From the NCBI GenBank assembly GCA_016271365.2, contig CM028132.1, positions 1,183,753,001 through 1,183,817,000 of the forward strand: a DNA stretch of 64,000 nucleotides. Reading direction: 5' to 3'. The stretch comes from Neoceratodus forsteri (taxonomy: Eukaryota; Chordata; Ceratodontiformes; Ceratodontidae). How positions within the stretch are numbered: the first letter of the stretch is position 1; every line of letters starts with the position of its first letter. The notes beneath the pieces are model-generated. The model searched no databases and was not told where the DNA came from. It saw nothing but the letters and a program-made list of their open reading frames with translations. Made by a program: the position numbers and the translations under genes. This document shows, piece by piece, positions 19,940-31,443 of this stretch.

Positions 19940-21870
19940 GAGTACCAATGCCTGTAGTCTGGTAACAAGCTCCCTGAACTAGTGGCCTTGATGGAAGAGG
20001 GTTGCATGAATATCATGACAGTCACAGAAACGTGGTACACAGAGAACCATGACTGGGATGTAAACATACCAGGTACGCAATCTATTGGAGGGAATAAAGC
20101 AACTCTAAAGGGTAAACAGGGAGGAGTGGAGGCACTGTGGGTCACCCTGGAGACAGGAAATGACACCACACTCTGCACAGGGGTTGTATACAGACCCCCA
20201 TCTCTAGGGAGGCAATGGACAAGGAAATGATAGAAGGCATCCTTAGAATGGCAGAAAATGGGGAAATATTGTTGATGGGGGACCTGAATATGCCAGATGT
20301 TAACTGGAGCACCTTTGCTGCAACCACATCCAAGAGCAGGGTCATTCTCGATGCCCTACAGGGGGCATGCCTCAGACAGCTAGTGTTGAAACCCACTTGG
20401 TAGGGAGCAATCTTAGACCTGGTACTTTCAAATGAGGATGGAGAGAGGATCTCAGATTTAGAAGTGGATAGCCATCTGGGAAGAAGCAACCACCAAACAA
20501 TGTGTTTCACGATAAACACAGTCGTAGAGTCAAGCCATACAAAAGCAAGGGTATTGGACTTTAGGAGGAGAGCGTGCCAGCGACAATGAAAAGCAGGAAT
20601 ACTGGGAGGATGGTGTGGTACCTGAGGACTGGAGGAGGGTGGATGTGATTCCCCTTCACTAAGTGGGAGCAAGACAGGCAGGAAACTACAGACCTGTTAG
20701 TTTGACCTCAGTGGTAGGGACAATGTTGGAATCACTTCTGAAGGAAAGAACTGTTGAGCACCTAGAGACCAGTGGGGCACAGGACCAAAGGCAGCATGGA
20801 TTCACAGAAGGAAGGTCATGTCAGATGAATCTAATCGATTTCTTTGACTGGGTGACCAAAGTAGTAGACCAGGGAGGGGCTGTAGATATGACCTACCTAG
20901 ACCTGAGCAAGGCATTTGACACAGTCCCACACAAAAGATTAAGAAACAAGTTAGCCAGCCCGGGAGTGGGTCCCAGGGTTGTAGCCTGGATAAAACATTG
21001 GCTAGACAACAGTGTGCAGAGGGTTACAGTAAATGGAGTCCACTCCAAAGAAAAGATGGTTACTAGTGGGGTGCCACAGGGCTCAGTGCTGGGACCGGTC
21101 CTCTTTAATGTCTTTATAGGTGACATTACAGAGGGACTGGAAGGGAAGGTATGCCTTTTTGCAGACAATAGGAAGATCTGCAACAGGGTTGATACATGAG
21201 GGGGGGTGGAAAGGATGAGAAGGGACTTGGAAAGGTTGGAGGAATGGTCAAAAATATGGCAGCTTAGATTCAATGCAAAGAAGTGCGAAGTAATGCACAT
21301 GGGAAACAAAAACCCAGGGGAAGAGTACACAATGTGGGGGAAGGTACTAACAACAACAGAAATGGAAAGGAATCTTGGGGTAGTCATATCAGATGACCTG
21401 AAGGTAGGCAAGCAATGTGAGAAGGCAGTAATGAGGCTGGGGGGATACTGGGATGCATAGGGAGAGGCATTACCAGTAGAAAACAGGAAGTTATTATCCC
21501 TCTGTACAGACAGTTGGTGAGACCCATCTGGAATACTGCGTGCAGTTCTGGAGACCCCATCTTTGCAAGGACATAGACAGGATAGAGGCAGTCCAGAAGA
21601 GGGCAACTAAAATGGTGCAGGGTCTGCACCAGAAGCCATACAAAGAGAGACTAAAGGAGCTTAATATGTATACCCTCGAGGAAAGGAGGGAGAGGAGGGA
21701 CATGATAGAAACATTTAAGTACTTCAAAGTCTAAGAACAAGGGGGCACAATTTGAAGATGGGGGGTGGCTCAGGGGCTATGTAAGGAAGTATTTTTTTGC
21801 AGAGAGTGTGGTGGATGCATGGAACAGCCTTCCTGAGAAGGTTGTGGGGTCAAAAACAGTGGGGAACTCA
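19940..21870 (+). pseudogene. CR1 ORF2: endonuclease and reverse transcriptase
   Basis: Endonuclease motifs: STNACSLV (about 19,945), TVTETWYTENHDWDVNIPGT (about 20,020-20,080), GVVYRPPS, MGDLNMPDVNW (about 20,275-20,310) and SHLGRSNHQT (about 20,470-20,500). The RT N-terminal region seems partly deleted near 20,590. RT motifs: NYRPVSLTSVVGTMLE (about 20,682), GFTEGRSCQMNLIDFFD, motif A YLDLSKAFDTVPH (about 20,895-20,935), GVPQGSVLGPVLFN (about 21,070-21,111), and motif C as FADN instead of FADD (about 21,160-21,171). Then RMRRDLERLEEWSKIWQLRF, KVLTTTEMERNLGVVISDDL, VKRATKMV-like VQKRATKMVQGL and YTLEERRERRDMIETFKYF. Motif C Asp-to-Asn plus stops make it inactive. Confidence 0.85.
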
Positions 21871-21905
21871 AGAATGCATGGGACAGACATCAAGTAACGT
21901 GGGGG

Positions 21906-22677
21906 TGTGACAGGGTTGAATATGGCCCTGTCCCAGATGTTGTGGAGAAGGAGTTTAAATGCAAGGATCCATCCTGTTCTCTCCTTTTCTGTCTCTTCTC
22001 TATCTGGTTGCACAACCAGATTTTCTATTGAGACCAAGGATTTGATCACCCCAATGATCTTGCAAGTCTCTGCCTCTTGCTATCTCTGTATCTTCTCTTG
22101 CTGTTCTGTATCCCCCCTTGCATATCTGCTGATATAAAATATACGTGAATCATTATGTGGAAATGTCACTGATACTGGAATCCCTTTGTTTAAAAATGTA
22201 CATAGTTTTACTTTTGAAATGTATGTAGTAATAATGTTGAAATGATTGCAGAAAGCTGTTTGGAACTCGGGAAGGGGTTAAACTGAGAAGTTGGTTTGCA
22301 AACTGTCTGAGAAGCTGTAAGCAAGAGGTCAGTTCTGGGTCACAATGTTCTTTTTGCTGCACTTGTTGAAACTTACAAGAACACTGTGTGAGTAGCATGC
22401 TGTTTTCTTAACGTGCGGGGGATGCAAAAACTTATAAAAACCGAGCTGCAATTTCTTGCAAGACAGAGGCTGAAACAAACTGAGATTGGAAATTGAGAAG
22501 AAACTCAGATGGACTTTCTCTGTTTATACTGCCATTCTAAATAGTTATACTGAATAATTTTTATTTTTCTTATTTTACTGTTATAAATAATAAAACTCTT
22601 GTGAATTTTATAACTGTTCCTGGTTTTCCTCTGCTTCCTGATCTGTGCCTCAATAACGGGGGAGGTAGGAGGAAGTA
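21906..22677 (+). mobile_element. Solo-LTR-like insert in CR1 3' region
   Basis: Begins TGTGACAGGG, has a TATA-like CTTATAAAAACC at about 22,430 and AATAATAAAACTC about 150 bp later (about 22,585). That is the spacing of an LTR promoter and polyadenylation signal. The flanks share TAACGTGGGGG (left) and TAACGGGGG (right), consistent with a target duplication but ambiguous in length. Its 3' end does not end cleanly in CA, so assignment is tentative. Confidence 0.45.
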
Positions 22678-22789
22678 GGCTGTTGGTTAACTAGGATCTG
22701 CAGCTTATCCAGTAGGTAGGGAAATGTGCAGACTAGGTGGGCCAAGCGGTCCTTATCTGCCGTCAAAGTCTATATTTCTATACCCTGCA

Positions 22790-23700
22790 GTGGACCCTCG
22801 GGATACAACAGGACCAGCGCACAGACTAGTTGGACCAACTAGTCCTGGTCTTTTCTGCAGTACGCAAGGTACTGCAGTGGTGGATGGATCCCTTGACCCT
22901 GCTTCAAGGTGTTTCCTTCCAGATTTCTTCCCTGCATCAGATCCTAACCACAGGTGCCTCTGGTATGGGCTGGGGAGTACACCTGGGTCCCTTCCAAACC
23001 CAGGACTGCTGGTCCCAGTGGGAAACTGCCCTGCATATCAGTGTTCTGGAGATGAAAGCAGTGCCATATGCCATGCAGGCCTTTCAGGAGCACCTTGCTC
23101 CAGGCCCACTGTTGGTACAGTCGAACAGTTTGAGTGTAGTCTATTACGTCAACAAGCAGGGCAGGACTCACTCTTACTCCCTTTGCAGGAAGACCATGAG
23201 AGTATAATACTTGGCACTGGAATACAGTCTGACACTCTTTCTGCAGTCCACATACCGGGCATGCTAAACACTCTGGTCGACAGTCTCAGCAGGACTCAGT
23301 CCAGCATACATGAGTAGGAGCTTCCCTCATCCATCGCAGAAGACTTGTTCAACAGAAGGGATCATCCAGAGTTGGACCTTTTTGCATCACACTCAATGCA
23401 AAACTGCCCCATTTCTGCTCTCTATATCCAGGGCCTGGAGTTTTCTGGAAAAACGTGTTGTCCCTCCCCTGGAGCGGGAGGTTTCTGTACGCATTCCCTT
23501 CATTTCCTCTGATCCAGAGGGTGCTGATCAGACTACAGATGGAAGGGGCCAGCATGATTCTAGTGGATCCATTCTGGCCATACCATATATGGTGTTCTCT
23601 ACTTCAGTAGCTGGCAGAGGAACCTCCGGTCCCTCTTCCTCTTTGCAGGAATGTGCTGACTCAGGATCGGGGAACCCTGGTCCATCCCAACCTCAGATCC
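22790..23700 (+). pseudogene. DIRS family C RNase H and linker
   Basis: Continues the DIRS C pol after the CR1 LINE. Visible parts: a LQWWMDPLTLLQGVSF segment (about 22,870-22,920), TTGASGMGWGVHLG (the TDAS-GWG motif with Asp lost, about 22,950-22,990), HISVLEMKAV (Glu of RNase H, about 23,035-23,065), and VQSNSLSVVYYVNKQG (Asp replaced, about 23,115-23,160). Then come a PGMLNTLVDSLSR motif (about 23,260-23,295) and ELDLFASHSMQN (about 23,370-23,405). It ends at a TLVHPNLRSLHLR segment that normally precedes the recombinase. At about 23,700 the sequence jumps back to RT. Confidence 0.7.
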
Positions 23701-23702
23701 CT

Positions 23703-24705
23703 CCATCTGAGGTTCCTGTTCCAGGGGGGATACTACCAGTTCAGAGTATTGCCATTTGGCTTGTCATCTGGGCCACAGGTCTTTACCAAATGCAGCAGCC
23801 CTTCAGAGAGAAGGCCTTTATGTGTTTCCCTGTCTGGTGACTGGCTCCTGAAAGCTCATTCCAAAGAGCAGCTCCTGCACACCCTAGCTCGAACTTGTAT
23901 CCGGTGAACAAGGTGACCGAAATTAGGCGCCTACAAAAACATCAACTCAGTTACAGCGCCTGTGTTCATGGTTACCAAGGAAGGGGCTGACCAGATACTG
24001 GGGTGGGTGAAAAACCACAACAGGAAGTAGTGGGTATACGCACATGTGCACCTGCAAGGGGGGGGGAGAGGAAGGGGAGGGATGGTATGTGGGAGGGGAT
24101 GTGGCGGGCAGCTGCCGAGCTGGACCGCTGGTGTCATGGGGAGGGTGGTTGGCTTGGAGGCGCAGGGTTTAGGTCCGACACGGTGCAGGTTTGTTAGGTT
24201 TTTTTTACTGGCAGGCAGCATGTATTTTTTTTTAAGTTTGTCACACACCTCTGACATGCACCCCCCTGGAGTTGAGAATCCATAAGTAGGGGGGTGCCCT
24301 GAGATCTGTAGGTCTTGGGTGCCATTTTTGTCCATGCTGCGAGTGTGCATCGCTGAAATAGATTTTTGGCAATGTACACTTGCCGTAACGGCAATCGCCT
24401 TTCCATGGTCACCATTATGACATGGAATTGCTCGAACCAGACAACTGTTAAATGCCCTGGGGATTACTGTCAGTGTCCCCAAGTCTATCTTGACACCTTG
24501 CCAGTGTCTACAGTATATTGGGGCAGTTTTGGACACAGCCTGAGGCTCAGCTTTCTTGCCTCTGGTCCAGGCAGAACATCTGATTGCACAGGTCCAAATG
24601 GTCCACAACAGTCGGCACGTGACAAGCAGAACATTCCTTCAACTCCTGGGGCTGATGGCAGTGGCCATTGTCACAGTACCTCTGGCCACACTTCATACGA
24701 ACATA
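23703..24705 (+). pseudogene. Second DIRS C RT fragment, out of order
   Basis: Directly after the pre-recombinase segment the reading switches to RT: FLFQGGYYQFRVLPFGLSSG-QVFTK (about 23,707-23,800), a decayed motif C region (SLSGDWLLKAHSKEQ, about 23,830-23,880) and, past a 535-bp insert, NALGITVSVPKS, CQCLQYIGAVLDT and SRTFLQLLGLMAV (to about 24,690). This repeats the RT domain at 18.96-19.85 kb, so it derives from another copy of the same family joined by recombination or nested insertion. Homology ends near 24,705. Confidence 0.65.
23895..24429. mobile_element. 535-bp insert with 8-bp TSD in DIRS RT
   Basis: RT homology is interrupted exactly between two copies of GCTCGAAC (23,887-23,894 and 24,430-24,437). 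The insert is GC-rich in the middle, with G-runs at about 24,058-24,068, and no clear terminal inverted repeat is visible. An 8-bp duplication suggests a hAT-like transposase, but the family is not identified. Confidence 0.55.
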
Positions 24706-24709
24706 CGAA

Positions 24710-25600
24710 GAAGCCCGCAGAAGGCAACTTTGTCTATCAAATCTGCTCGTGTTGCAGGGTCCACAGCTTGAGCTACTGTCCCTGCCCCTCTCTCCCCACT
24801 ACTCCCATCCTTCCTGTGGAGGGGTTGTGGGGTAACGGACCAGACACTGAGCTTCAAGTTTAACACACGATCTCTGCGTGATGTTTATTCAAAATGCGGG
24901 AGATAACGTTAAGCAATGGCATATCCCTTCTTCAGTACATCAGTTTGCAGCAACAGACTACAGTATGTATGTCCTTTCTCTGTACTTAGCCAGCACCTAC
25001 TGACTTACTGATCTCTGATCTAACTTAGCAGTTGAGATTCAGCCTCCTCCCTTATGCAGGCCTTTTTGCTTAGGCGGTGGGGGCTCAAATAAAATTAAAA
25101 AATAAAAGCTAAAGACAAAGAACCTCAGTGCAGAAGCACTGAAACATGGGTTACCCCAAAGGGCATTGACAAGCCAAATTTCAAAGAAACACAACATCAC
25201 ACATACTTCCATAATGCAAAGCATCATGGGATATATGCAAATCAACATGATATTTCAGATTGTCTCAGTTTACAGCAATTTACATGCATTTTAAATAGCA
25301 CAACTAACTTAATTTTTATAATACAGTCTACTAGTACTTTTTACGTTTATCAAAAACACCTAGTACCATGGTATTTTCAACATTTACAGGTTTCATAAAC
25401 ATAAGGTATATACATCAAGGTATTTTATGACATAGTAGTGCTATTACATACTAAATCCAACAATGATAAGCACAACCTGTTGTTTTACATACACTCGGAG
25501 GTCACCACAATAACCAACCTGTACGAGGACCTAAGTGGGAAAAGGAAAATTAAAGAGGACACTATAGCATATTCAAGAAAGAGAAGGGGGTGCCCATAGG
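24710..25600. other. No gene recognised
   Basis: GC-rich at 24,770-24,840, then AT-rich. No repeat ends or coding frames that I can support. Confidence 0.4.
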
Positions 25601-25639
25601 TGGCCAACCTTATGGACTAGAAATTGTAAAGGACAGATT

Positions 25640-26600
25640 AGGCCAGGAAACAGAAGAACTGCTGCAACAGATTTAAGAAAAGGTTGGTCCTCAAGAGTGG
25701 CAGGAGCTCTCTGTCACACTCCCTACCCATGACCCTTACCCTCCCCCTATACCTGTCCCAGCCTCTCTTAAAGCTGCCCACTGTCTTCAATGAGGTTACC
25801 TCTTCTGGCAGCGCATTCCAAGTATCCACCACCCTCTCTGTGAAGAAGTGCTTTCTGACCTCCCTTCTAAACCTCCCACCCTCCAGCTTAAGACTGTGCC
25901 CCCTCATGTTATGGTTGCCAGTTGCCACTCAGCTTAAAGAGACTCTCCTTATCAAACTTATTTATTCCTTTCAAGTACTTGAAGGTCCCAGTCATGTCCC
26001 CTCTCTCTCTCCTGTCTTCTAGAGAGTACATGTTCAGTGCCCTCAACCTCTCCTCATATGCCTTACCTTCCTGACCAGCTATCGTCTTTGTAGCCCTCCT
26101 CTGGACCTTCTCCAGCAGGTTAATGTTCTTTTTGAGGTGTGGACACCAGTACTGAACGCCATACTCTAGATGCGGCCTTACCAGTGACCTGTAAAAGGGC
26201 AGTATAACCTCCTCTCTCCTACTACTGATCCCCCTAGATATGCATCCCAGCATCTTGTTTGCCTTTGGTGCTGCTTTCTTGCACTGCGTGGAGTGCTTTA
26301 GGTCACTAGTGATCATCACTCCCCGGTCCTTCTCCTCTTCTGATGCAGATACTTGGACTGCACCCAGGTAGTACTCTGTCCTAGAATTCTTGGTTCCAGT
26401 ATGCATAACTTTGCATTTCTTGGCATTGAAACCAAGCTGCCAGATCCTGGATCACCTCCCTAGCTTTTCCAGATCTTCCTGTAGGTCCTGTATCCCTACA
26501 CCTGTGTCCGCTCTCCCACAGAGCTTGGTGTCATCTGCGAATAGGCGCATTTTGCGTTTAATACCATCTCCAATGTCATTGATGAAGACATTAAACTTCA
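25640..26600 (-). pseudogene. CR1-clade LINE ORF2 C-terminal third
   Basis: On the minus strand, from 26,600 down, the sequence covers the area after RT motif C: an LAFADDTKL-like region (degraded, about 26,525-26,550), QDLQEDLEKL, FNAKKCKVMHTG (about 26,395-26,430) and YYLGAVQVSASEEEKDRGVM (about 26,320-26,380). Then TSDLKHSTQCKKAAPKANKM, GCISRGISSRREEVILPFYR, RPHLEYGVQYWCPHLKKNIN, VQRRATKTIAG and YSLEDRRERGDMTGTFKYLK (about 25,985-26,040). The C-terminal part is in a second frame (FRREVRKHFFTERVVDTWNA, about 25,800-25,860). A run of 165 codons is open, so decay is moderate. The 3' end lies near 25,600-25,640. Confidence 0.85.
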
Positions 26601-26964
26601 CATGAAGATCCCTCAGTAGACCTGAAGAGTCCAGTGGAATCAGCTCACCAATGATGTAGAACAGAGGGTTCTAGTAACCTTCCCTGTGTGCAAGGTGCAC
26701 AAGTGGTGACGGAACCCAGCAACTTGTTAACCCATTTTACCCATTAGCTCCATATGGCATCTGAACCATCCATTGCTCAACCTGACCCAAAATGGTGGCA
26801 TCAGATAGAATGCGTTAAAGCATGTGCAGAATCCCGGTTTCACATTTAAAACAAGAATTTCACTTTGAAATCACCCTCGGTTTGCAAAACTGCCCCTACT
26901 ATGACCACAGAACTTATAGTACAGTCAAATATAGACTTTACATTACATGCAACTGAAATTTCAG
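26601..26964. other. Unassigned sequence left of DIRS A
   Basis: No coding frame or repeat end identified. It is the left target flank of the DIRS A insertion. Confidence 0.4.
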
Positions 26965-27108
26965 TTCTAGGGACATGGATATGTTGTTCATCCACGCTTT
27001 CTGGCAGGTATCCTTGCCGCTTTAATTCTTGCCGGAAGGTCTTCAAGCTGGCTCCTCCCACCCACCCGGGAGGTAAAACTCTGGGCTCCGCCCCATGACG
27101 TCAGATCT
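26965..27108 (+). repeat. DIRS A left inverted terminal repeat
   Basis: Starts TTCTAGGGACATGGATATG and ends at AGATCT. Its reverse complement aligns with 32,689-32,832 over the whole length with few mismatches, including a shared GGAGGAGCCAGCTTGAAGAC stretch (minus sense). Confidence 0.9.
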
Positions 27109-27240
27109 TCCTTACCGCTTGGAAGCTCAGGTTCCCTCCTTAGTGCTCTGCGTTTTAGACTGGATCCTAACTCTTCGGTTCATCCAAAATTGGTTTTGAA
27201 GTTTTCTAAACTTCAGTCTTCATCTTCCCTCACGGCTGCG

Positions 27241-29500
27241 ATGGACAAATCTGTTCCTGGCTTTCGGAGGTGCCCTTGCAGGCAGAAAATGTCCAGGACG
27301 GATACGCACTCCACGTGCGTCTACTGCCTAGGCCTAGATCACGATCCGCAGGCCTGCGAGTTGTGCCGCTCTTTTCTCGGCAACGTTCTGGACGATCGCA
27401 CTGCCGATTGAAGCTCAGGCGCCCGAGAAACGCTTCCGCGTAAAATCTAAAGAGGTCGTCATGGTGTCCGGCGCGGCCTGAGCCCGGCTGAGCAGCTCAG
27501 CAGATGATCGCCCCTCGAGGAGGAGGTGGCCCAGGCCGCATCTTCCTCCTCCTCCTCCTCGGCCGTGGCATTTGTCCCGCCTCTGAGTTTCTCGAGACAG
27601 CTTCGTTCAAGGAGCTTTGTCAGTCCTTTCCACGAAAGGAGGGCCTTCAGGACATTCTTCTCGGCCCAAAAAAGATCGAAAGGTAAGTCCCCGTCGGGAT
27701 CGTGGGAGCGGAGAGGTCCCTTCCCGGCAGCCGACCGTCGACTTCGGTTGAGGTTGCGGCTGAGGCCGCTGGCTTCACGGTGCCCCCGTCAGGCCAGCCT
27801 GCCGAGACTCCCGTCGACGAAGTCGAGATTTTTCTCGATCCGTTAGATGGGCTGTCAACTGGAGAAGCCGACAACCCTCCTTCACCGGTTCCCCCGGTGG
27901 ATACCGAGGATCTGCCAGCGCCTTCTGGGCCGCAGTCCCCGGTTAAAGTGCCTGAGCCGAGGGAAGAGCGGGTGTCCCCGGCCCCTTCCCAGACCCACCC
28001 TCGGTCCCCTCGAAGGGCTCGGTCTCGGACCTCATCTCGGTCCAGCCGTTCCCGTTGACATCGGCGGTCTCGTTACCGAAGTAAGCGGCGACGCCGTTCT
28101 TCCTCGTCCTCCTCCTCGGGTGAAGAGAGGCTGCGGCGCAAGTTGCGCTGGCGCTACGAGGACCTTATGTGGCAGCAGTTGCTGTTGTCCGGGCCTAAGC
28201 CGACCCTGGTCAAGACCCCAGCCATCAAGTGGCTGTTGCCTGAACGACTGAAGCAACCACTCGTTCCAGTCGAGTTGCCCGCTCCAGGGCCGGTTGCTCA
28301 GCCGAAACCAGCTGCTCCACCGATTGTGGTGGAACCTCCGCCTCCACAACCGAAGTCGGGGGCACCGACCAAGAAATCTCGGTCGGGTCACGGCCTGCCC
28401 CACAGGTTGTCAGTCACCCTCACTCCCGACCGTCCTCGGCAGGTGGAGGGTGGCTCAGGGCCGAGGCAGCTCTTCGTAGACTCTTCAGAATCCGACGACA
28501 ATTCCTCCCTGTTCTCCAGGCAGTTCGATCTGGAGTCCTCCGTGGGCCAGTCAGTGGACGATAGCCCATCGTCCTTCTTGGGTCTGCTTTGACTCATCTC
28601 GGAGTCCACCGGGATGCAGCTCGAGCCCGTGTCCAAATGGGCCAAGTATCCCCTGATGGAGATTCTGGACCGAGGGGATTCTCCCATGGAGGCCTTTCCG
28701 GTGGCTGAGGCCATTGTTGGCCCAGCCTTGCAGCTTTGGCAGCGGCCTGCTTCCTGTCCTGTGCCCTCGGCCAGGATGGCCAGGAAGTATGCGGTCCCTA
28801 CCGGCTCTTTGCCCGGTTTCTCGGAACACCCCTCTGCCGAGGGGTTAGTCACCGACAGCGTTTTCTGGTGTTCCGGTAACGTTCGGGATGTGGATAAGCC
28901 CCCCGACAAAGAGTCCAAAAAGCTGGACTTTGCCGGGCGCAAGGTGTATGCTGCGTCCTCCCTCGGCCTCCGACAGGCCAGCTCGGCCGTGCTGATGGCA
29001 CACTTCTCCCACGCCCTCATGGGCTCCCTGGATGAGGTTGTTCCTCATCTCCGCCTGACCTGCAGACCACGGTCGCCAGGTGCGACCAGGGTAGGGCGGT
29101 GGCGAGCAGCCCAGACTGCTCTGGACATAGGTGATTCCTGTGCCAGGTCAGTAGCGGCCGAGTGCCCATGCAACGCAGGGCATGGCTGAGATATCCACCT
29201 TCACGGCGGATACCAGCACAAGTTGGCGGATCGCCCTTTTGGGACTGACCTCTTCGCCCTGGAGTGGAGGGACACCTCCAGCGGATCGAGAAGTCCAATG
29301 CCACCCTGGACTCGGTCACCTCCGCCCAGAGGGACAAAGGCCACCGTCAGCAGCAGAAGTCCTTTGTCCTTCGGTCCCTCTTCTCGACCAGCCCAGCAGC
29401 ACCAGCAACAGGGCCAGCAGGCTTGCGCTACGCCCCAAACCTGCAATGGCTTCCTACAACAGGAAGCAAGGAGGTAAAGGCCCAGGAGGTCCCTCGGCCG
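27241..29500 (+). pseudogene. DIRS A Gag
   Basis: The start ATG at 27,241 opens a Cys/His finger of pattern CPCRQKM...CVYCLG--HDPQACELC within the first 45 residues, the N-terminal hallmark of this DIRS Gag. It is followed by a Ser-rich linker, an acidic/Pro region (about 27,700-28,050), an Arg/Ser-rich stretch, and the capsid-like part: LISESTGMQLEPVSKWAKYP (about 28,594), ALQLWQRPASCPV, ARKYAVPTG, KPPDKESKKLDFAGRKVYAA and a TLDSVTSAQRDK motif (about 29,290-29,340). In-frame stops lie at 27,409, 28,056 (CGA to TGA likely) and 28,590, with frameshifts near 27,700 and 29,150. The intact protein would package the element RNA. Confidence 0.8.
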
Positions 29501-31443
29501 GTTCTTCCTCCAAGCCTGCCCAGTTACGGGTTGAGGTGTGCCGCCCCCAGCCTCGTCACTCCCCCCTGGGCTCCCCCCGTGGGGGGTTGGCTCCGCCACT
29601 TCCTTTCTACCTGGTCCGCTATCTCCACGGACCGCTGGGTGTTGGAGATGGTAGGAAAAGGCCTGCCTCTGGAGTTCGAGCAGGCCCCACCTTTTGAGCC
29701 GTCGCCCCTCAGGGGGCCGCGGGGTCCGCAGCCTTGCTGTCGCCCCGCCGAGCCGATACTGCCCTGCTCCTTGAAAAAGAGGTAATCAGGAAGGTGGCGG
29801 ATCCTCCTCCAGACCCGGGGTTTGTGTCCAGGTACTTCCTGGTCCCAAACTGGACAGGGGGCTGGCACCCCATTCTTGACCTGCACAACCTGAACAAGTT
29901 CCTAAGGTCTCGAACCTTCAGGATGATCACTCTGGCTCTGATAATCCCATCCTTGGAACGAGGCATGTTTTTCTGCTCCCTGGACCTCCAGGACGCGTTC
30001 TTTCACGTCCCAATCCGTCCGTCCCATCAGAGATTCCTCCGCGTCAGAGCGGAGGGATCCCTTTATGAGTTCCGGGCCATGCCCTTTGGCCTCTCCCTAG
30101 CTTCCAGGGTCTTCACCAAATGCATGGCAGTGGTGACAACATTCCTGCGGCGCCAAGGGGTCCGGGTGTACCCTTACCTGGACGATTGGCTGATAGCAGC
30201 CCCCTCCAGACAGGAGGTGGAGCGGTCCAGAGATCTGGCCCTCCAGGTTTGCTCTCAGGTTGGCCTCCTCATCAACAAGGCCAAGTCGGAACTTGTGCCA
30301 AAGCAGGTGATACTGTTCATCGGGGCAGAGCTCGACTCTCTGCGAGCCAGAACACGGCTCCCGGCGGACAGGGCCGAGGTTCTTTCCTCCTTTGCCGAAT
30401 CGTTTCTGGTTGGGCAATTGCGCCCTGCCCGGGACTTCCTGCGCCTCCTGGGCCTCATGGCGGCCTGCACCAGCGTGGTCCATTGGGCCCATTGGTACAT
30501 CGTCCCCTTCAATGGGAACTGGCCAGCCAATGGTCCTAGCGCTGCGATCCGTTGGACCAGCCTGACAGTGACCCAGGAGATGTGGCAGCTCTCCAATGGT
30601 GGATCGTTCAGCACATCTGCAGGAGGGCATCCGTTTGTCCACCCGAGCGGACGGTCTCTCTCCGACTGATGCATCTCTGATGGGTTGGGTGCCCATCTGG
30701 GGAACACCGAGTGCATGGCCTCTGGTCCCCTCGGGAGTCCCGATGCCACATCAACCTGCTGGAGCTCCGAGCGGTCCGTCTAGCTCTCACCGCCTTCGCT
30801 CCATTTCTACGGGGTCAAGTGGTTCAGGTCCAGACGGACAACACCACGACCATGTACTATCTGAACTGCCAGGGCGGGATGCGCTCCATGCTGTTATGCA
30901 AGGAAGTTCTCTGTATTTGCTCCCTCGTGCGCAGCTTGGAGGCGGATCTCCTAGCCATTCACGAGGCAGGAGCCTCCAACACCCTGGCCGATGCCCTAAG
31001 CCGGATAGGGGCTTCGTCTCATGAGTGGTCTGTCCTGCGGGAGGTAGTACAAGATCTGTTCTCCCACTGGGGCACGCCTCAGGTGGACCTGTTTGCCTCC
31101 AGGGAGAATGCGAAGCTGAGTCTGTTCCATGCCCGCCCCCCTCAGCAGGGCTCACTGCAGGGGGATGCCTTCTCGAGGCCGTGGACCCCAGGCCTCTTCT
31201 ACACCTTTCCCCCATTTCCCTTGATCCACAAGGTGCTTCTCAAGGTGAGGAGGGACAAGGTGCAGGTGATTCTGGTAGTCCCAGACTGGCCCCGCCAGTT
31301 CTGGTATCCAGATCTCCTCAGCCTCAGCTCCAGGCTCCCGAGGCAGCTTCCAGCCCGCCCGGACCTGATCTCAGTCAATCAGGGGAAATTATTCCATCCG
31401 GACCTTCAATCCCTGCACCTGACGGCCTGGTTCCTGAGCGGCT
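29501..31443 (+). pseudogene. DIRS A reverse transcriptase and RNase H
   Basis: Order of motifs: GGWLRHFLSTWSAISTDRWV (about 29,580-29,640); RT with FVSRYFLVPNWTGGWHPILD (about 29,820-29,880), motif A SLDLQDAFFHVPI (about 29,979-30,017), FRAMPFGLSLASRVFTK, and motif C VYPYLDDWLIAAPS (about 30,166-30,207), then AELDSLRARTRLP. RNase H: TDASLMGW (about 30,670-30,695), HINLLELRAVRLALTAF (about 30,750-30,800), QTDNTTTMYYLN (about 30,830-30,865) and TLADALSR (about 30,980-31,003). Then comes the conserved DIRS linker WGTPQVDLFASRENAKL (about 31,066-31,117). RT is open for 311 codons from 29,734. Frameshifts near 29,750 and 30,660 break the protein. Catalytic Asp and Glu residues are otherwise retained. 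Confidence 0.9.

Larger units (their letters stand above)
19850..22780 (+). mobile_element. CR1-clade LINE inserted in DIRS C
   Basis: Carries an ORF2 with endonuclease and RT. The 3' terminus reads GCCGTCAAAGTCTATATTTC, close to the CR1 end in which (ATTCTATG)n follows. A solo-LTR-like insert (21,906-22,677) separates the ORF from the 3' end. DIRS RT sequence lies on its left and DIRS RNase H on its right, so it landed inside that element. Confidence 0.75.

Noticed and set aside
23931..24608. 225-codon minus-strand frame
   Set aside because: It spans the junction of the 535-bp insert and antisense DIRS RT, so it cannot be a single gene.
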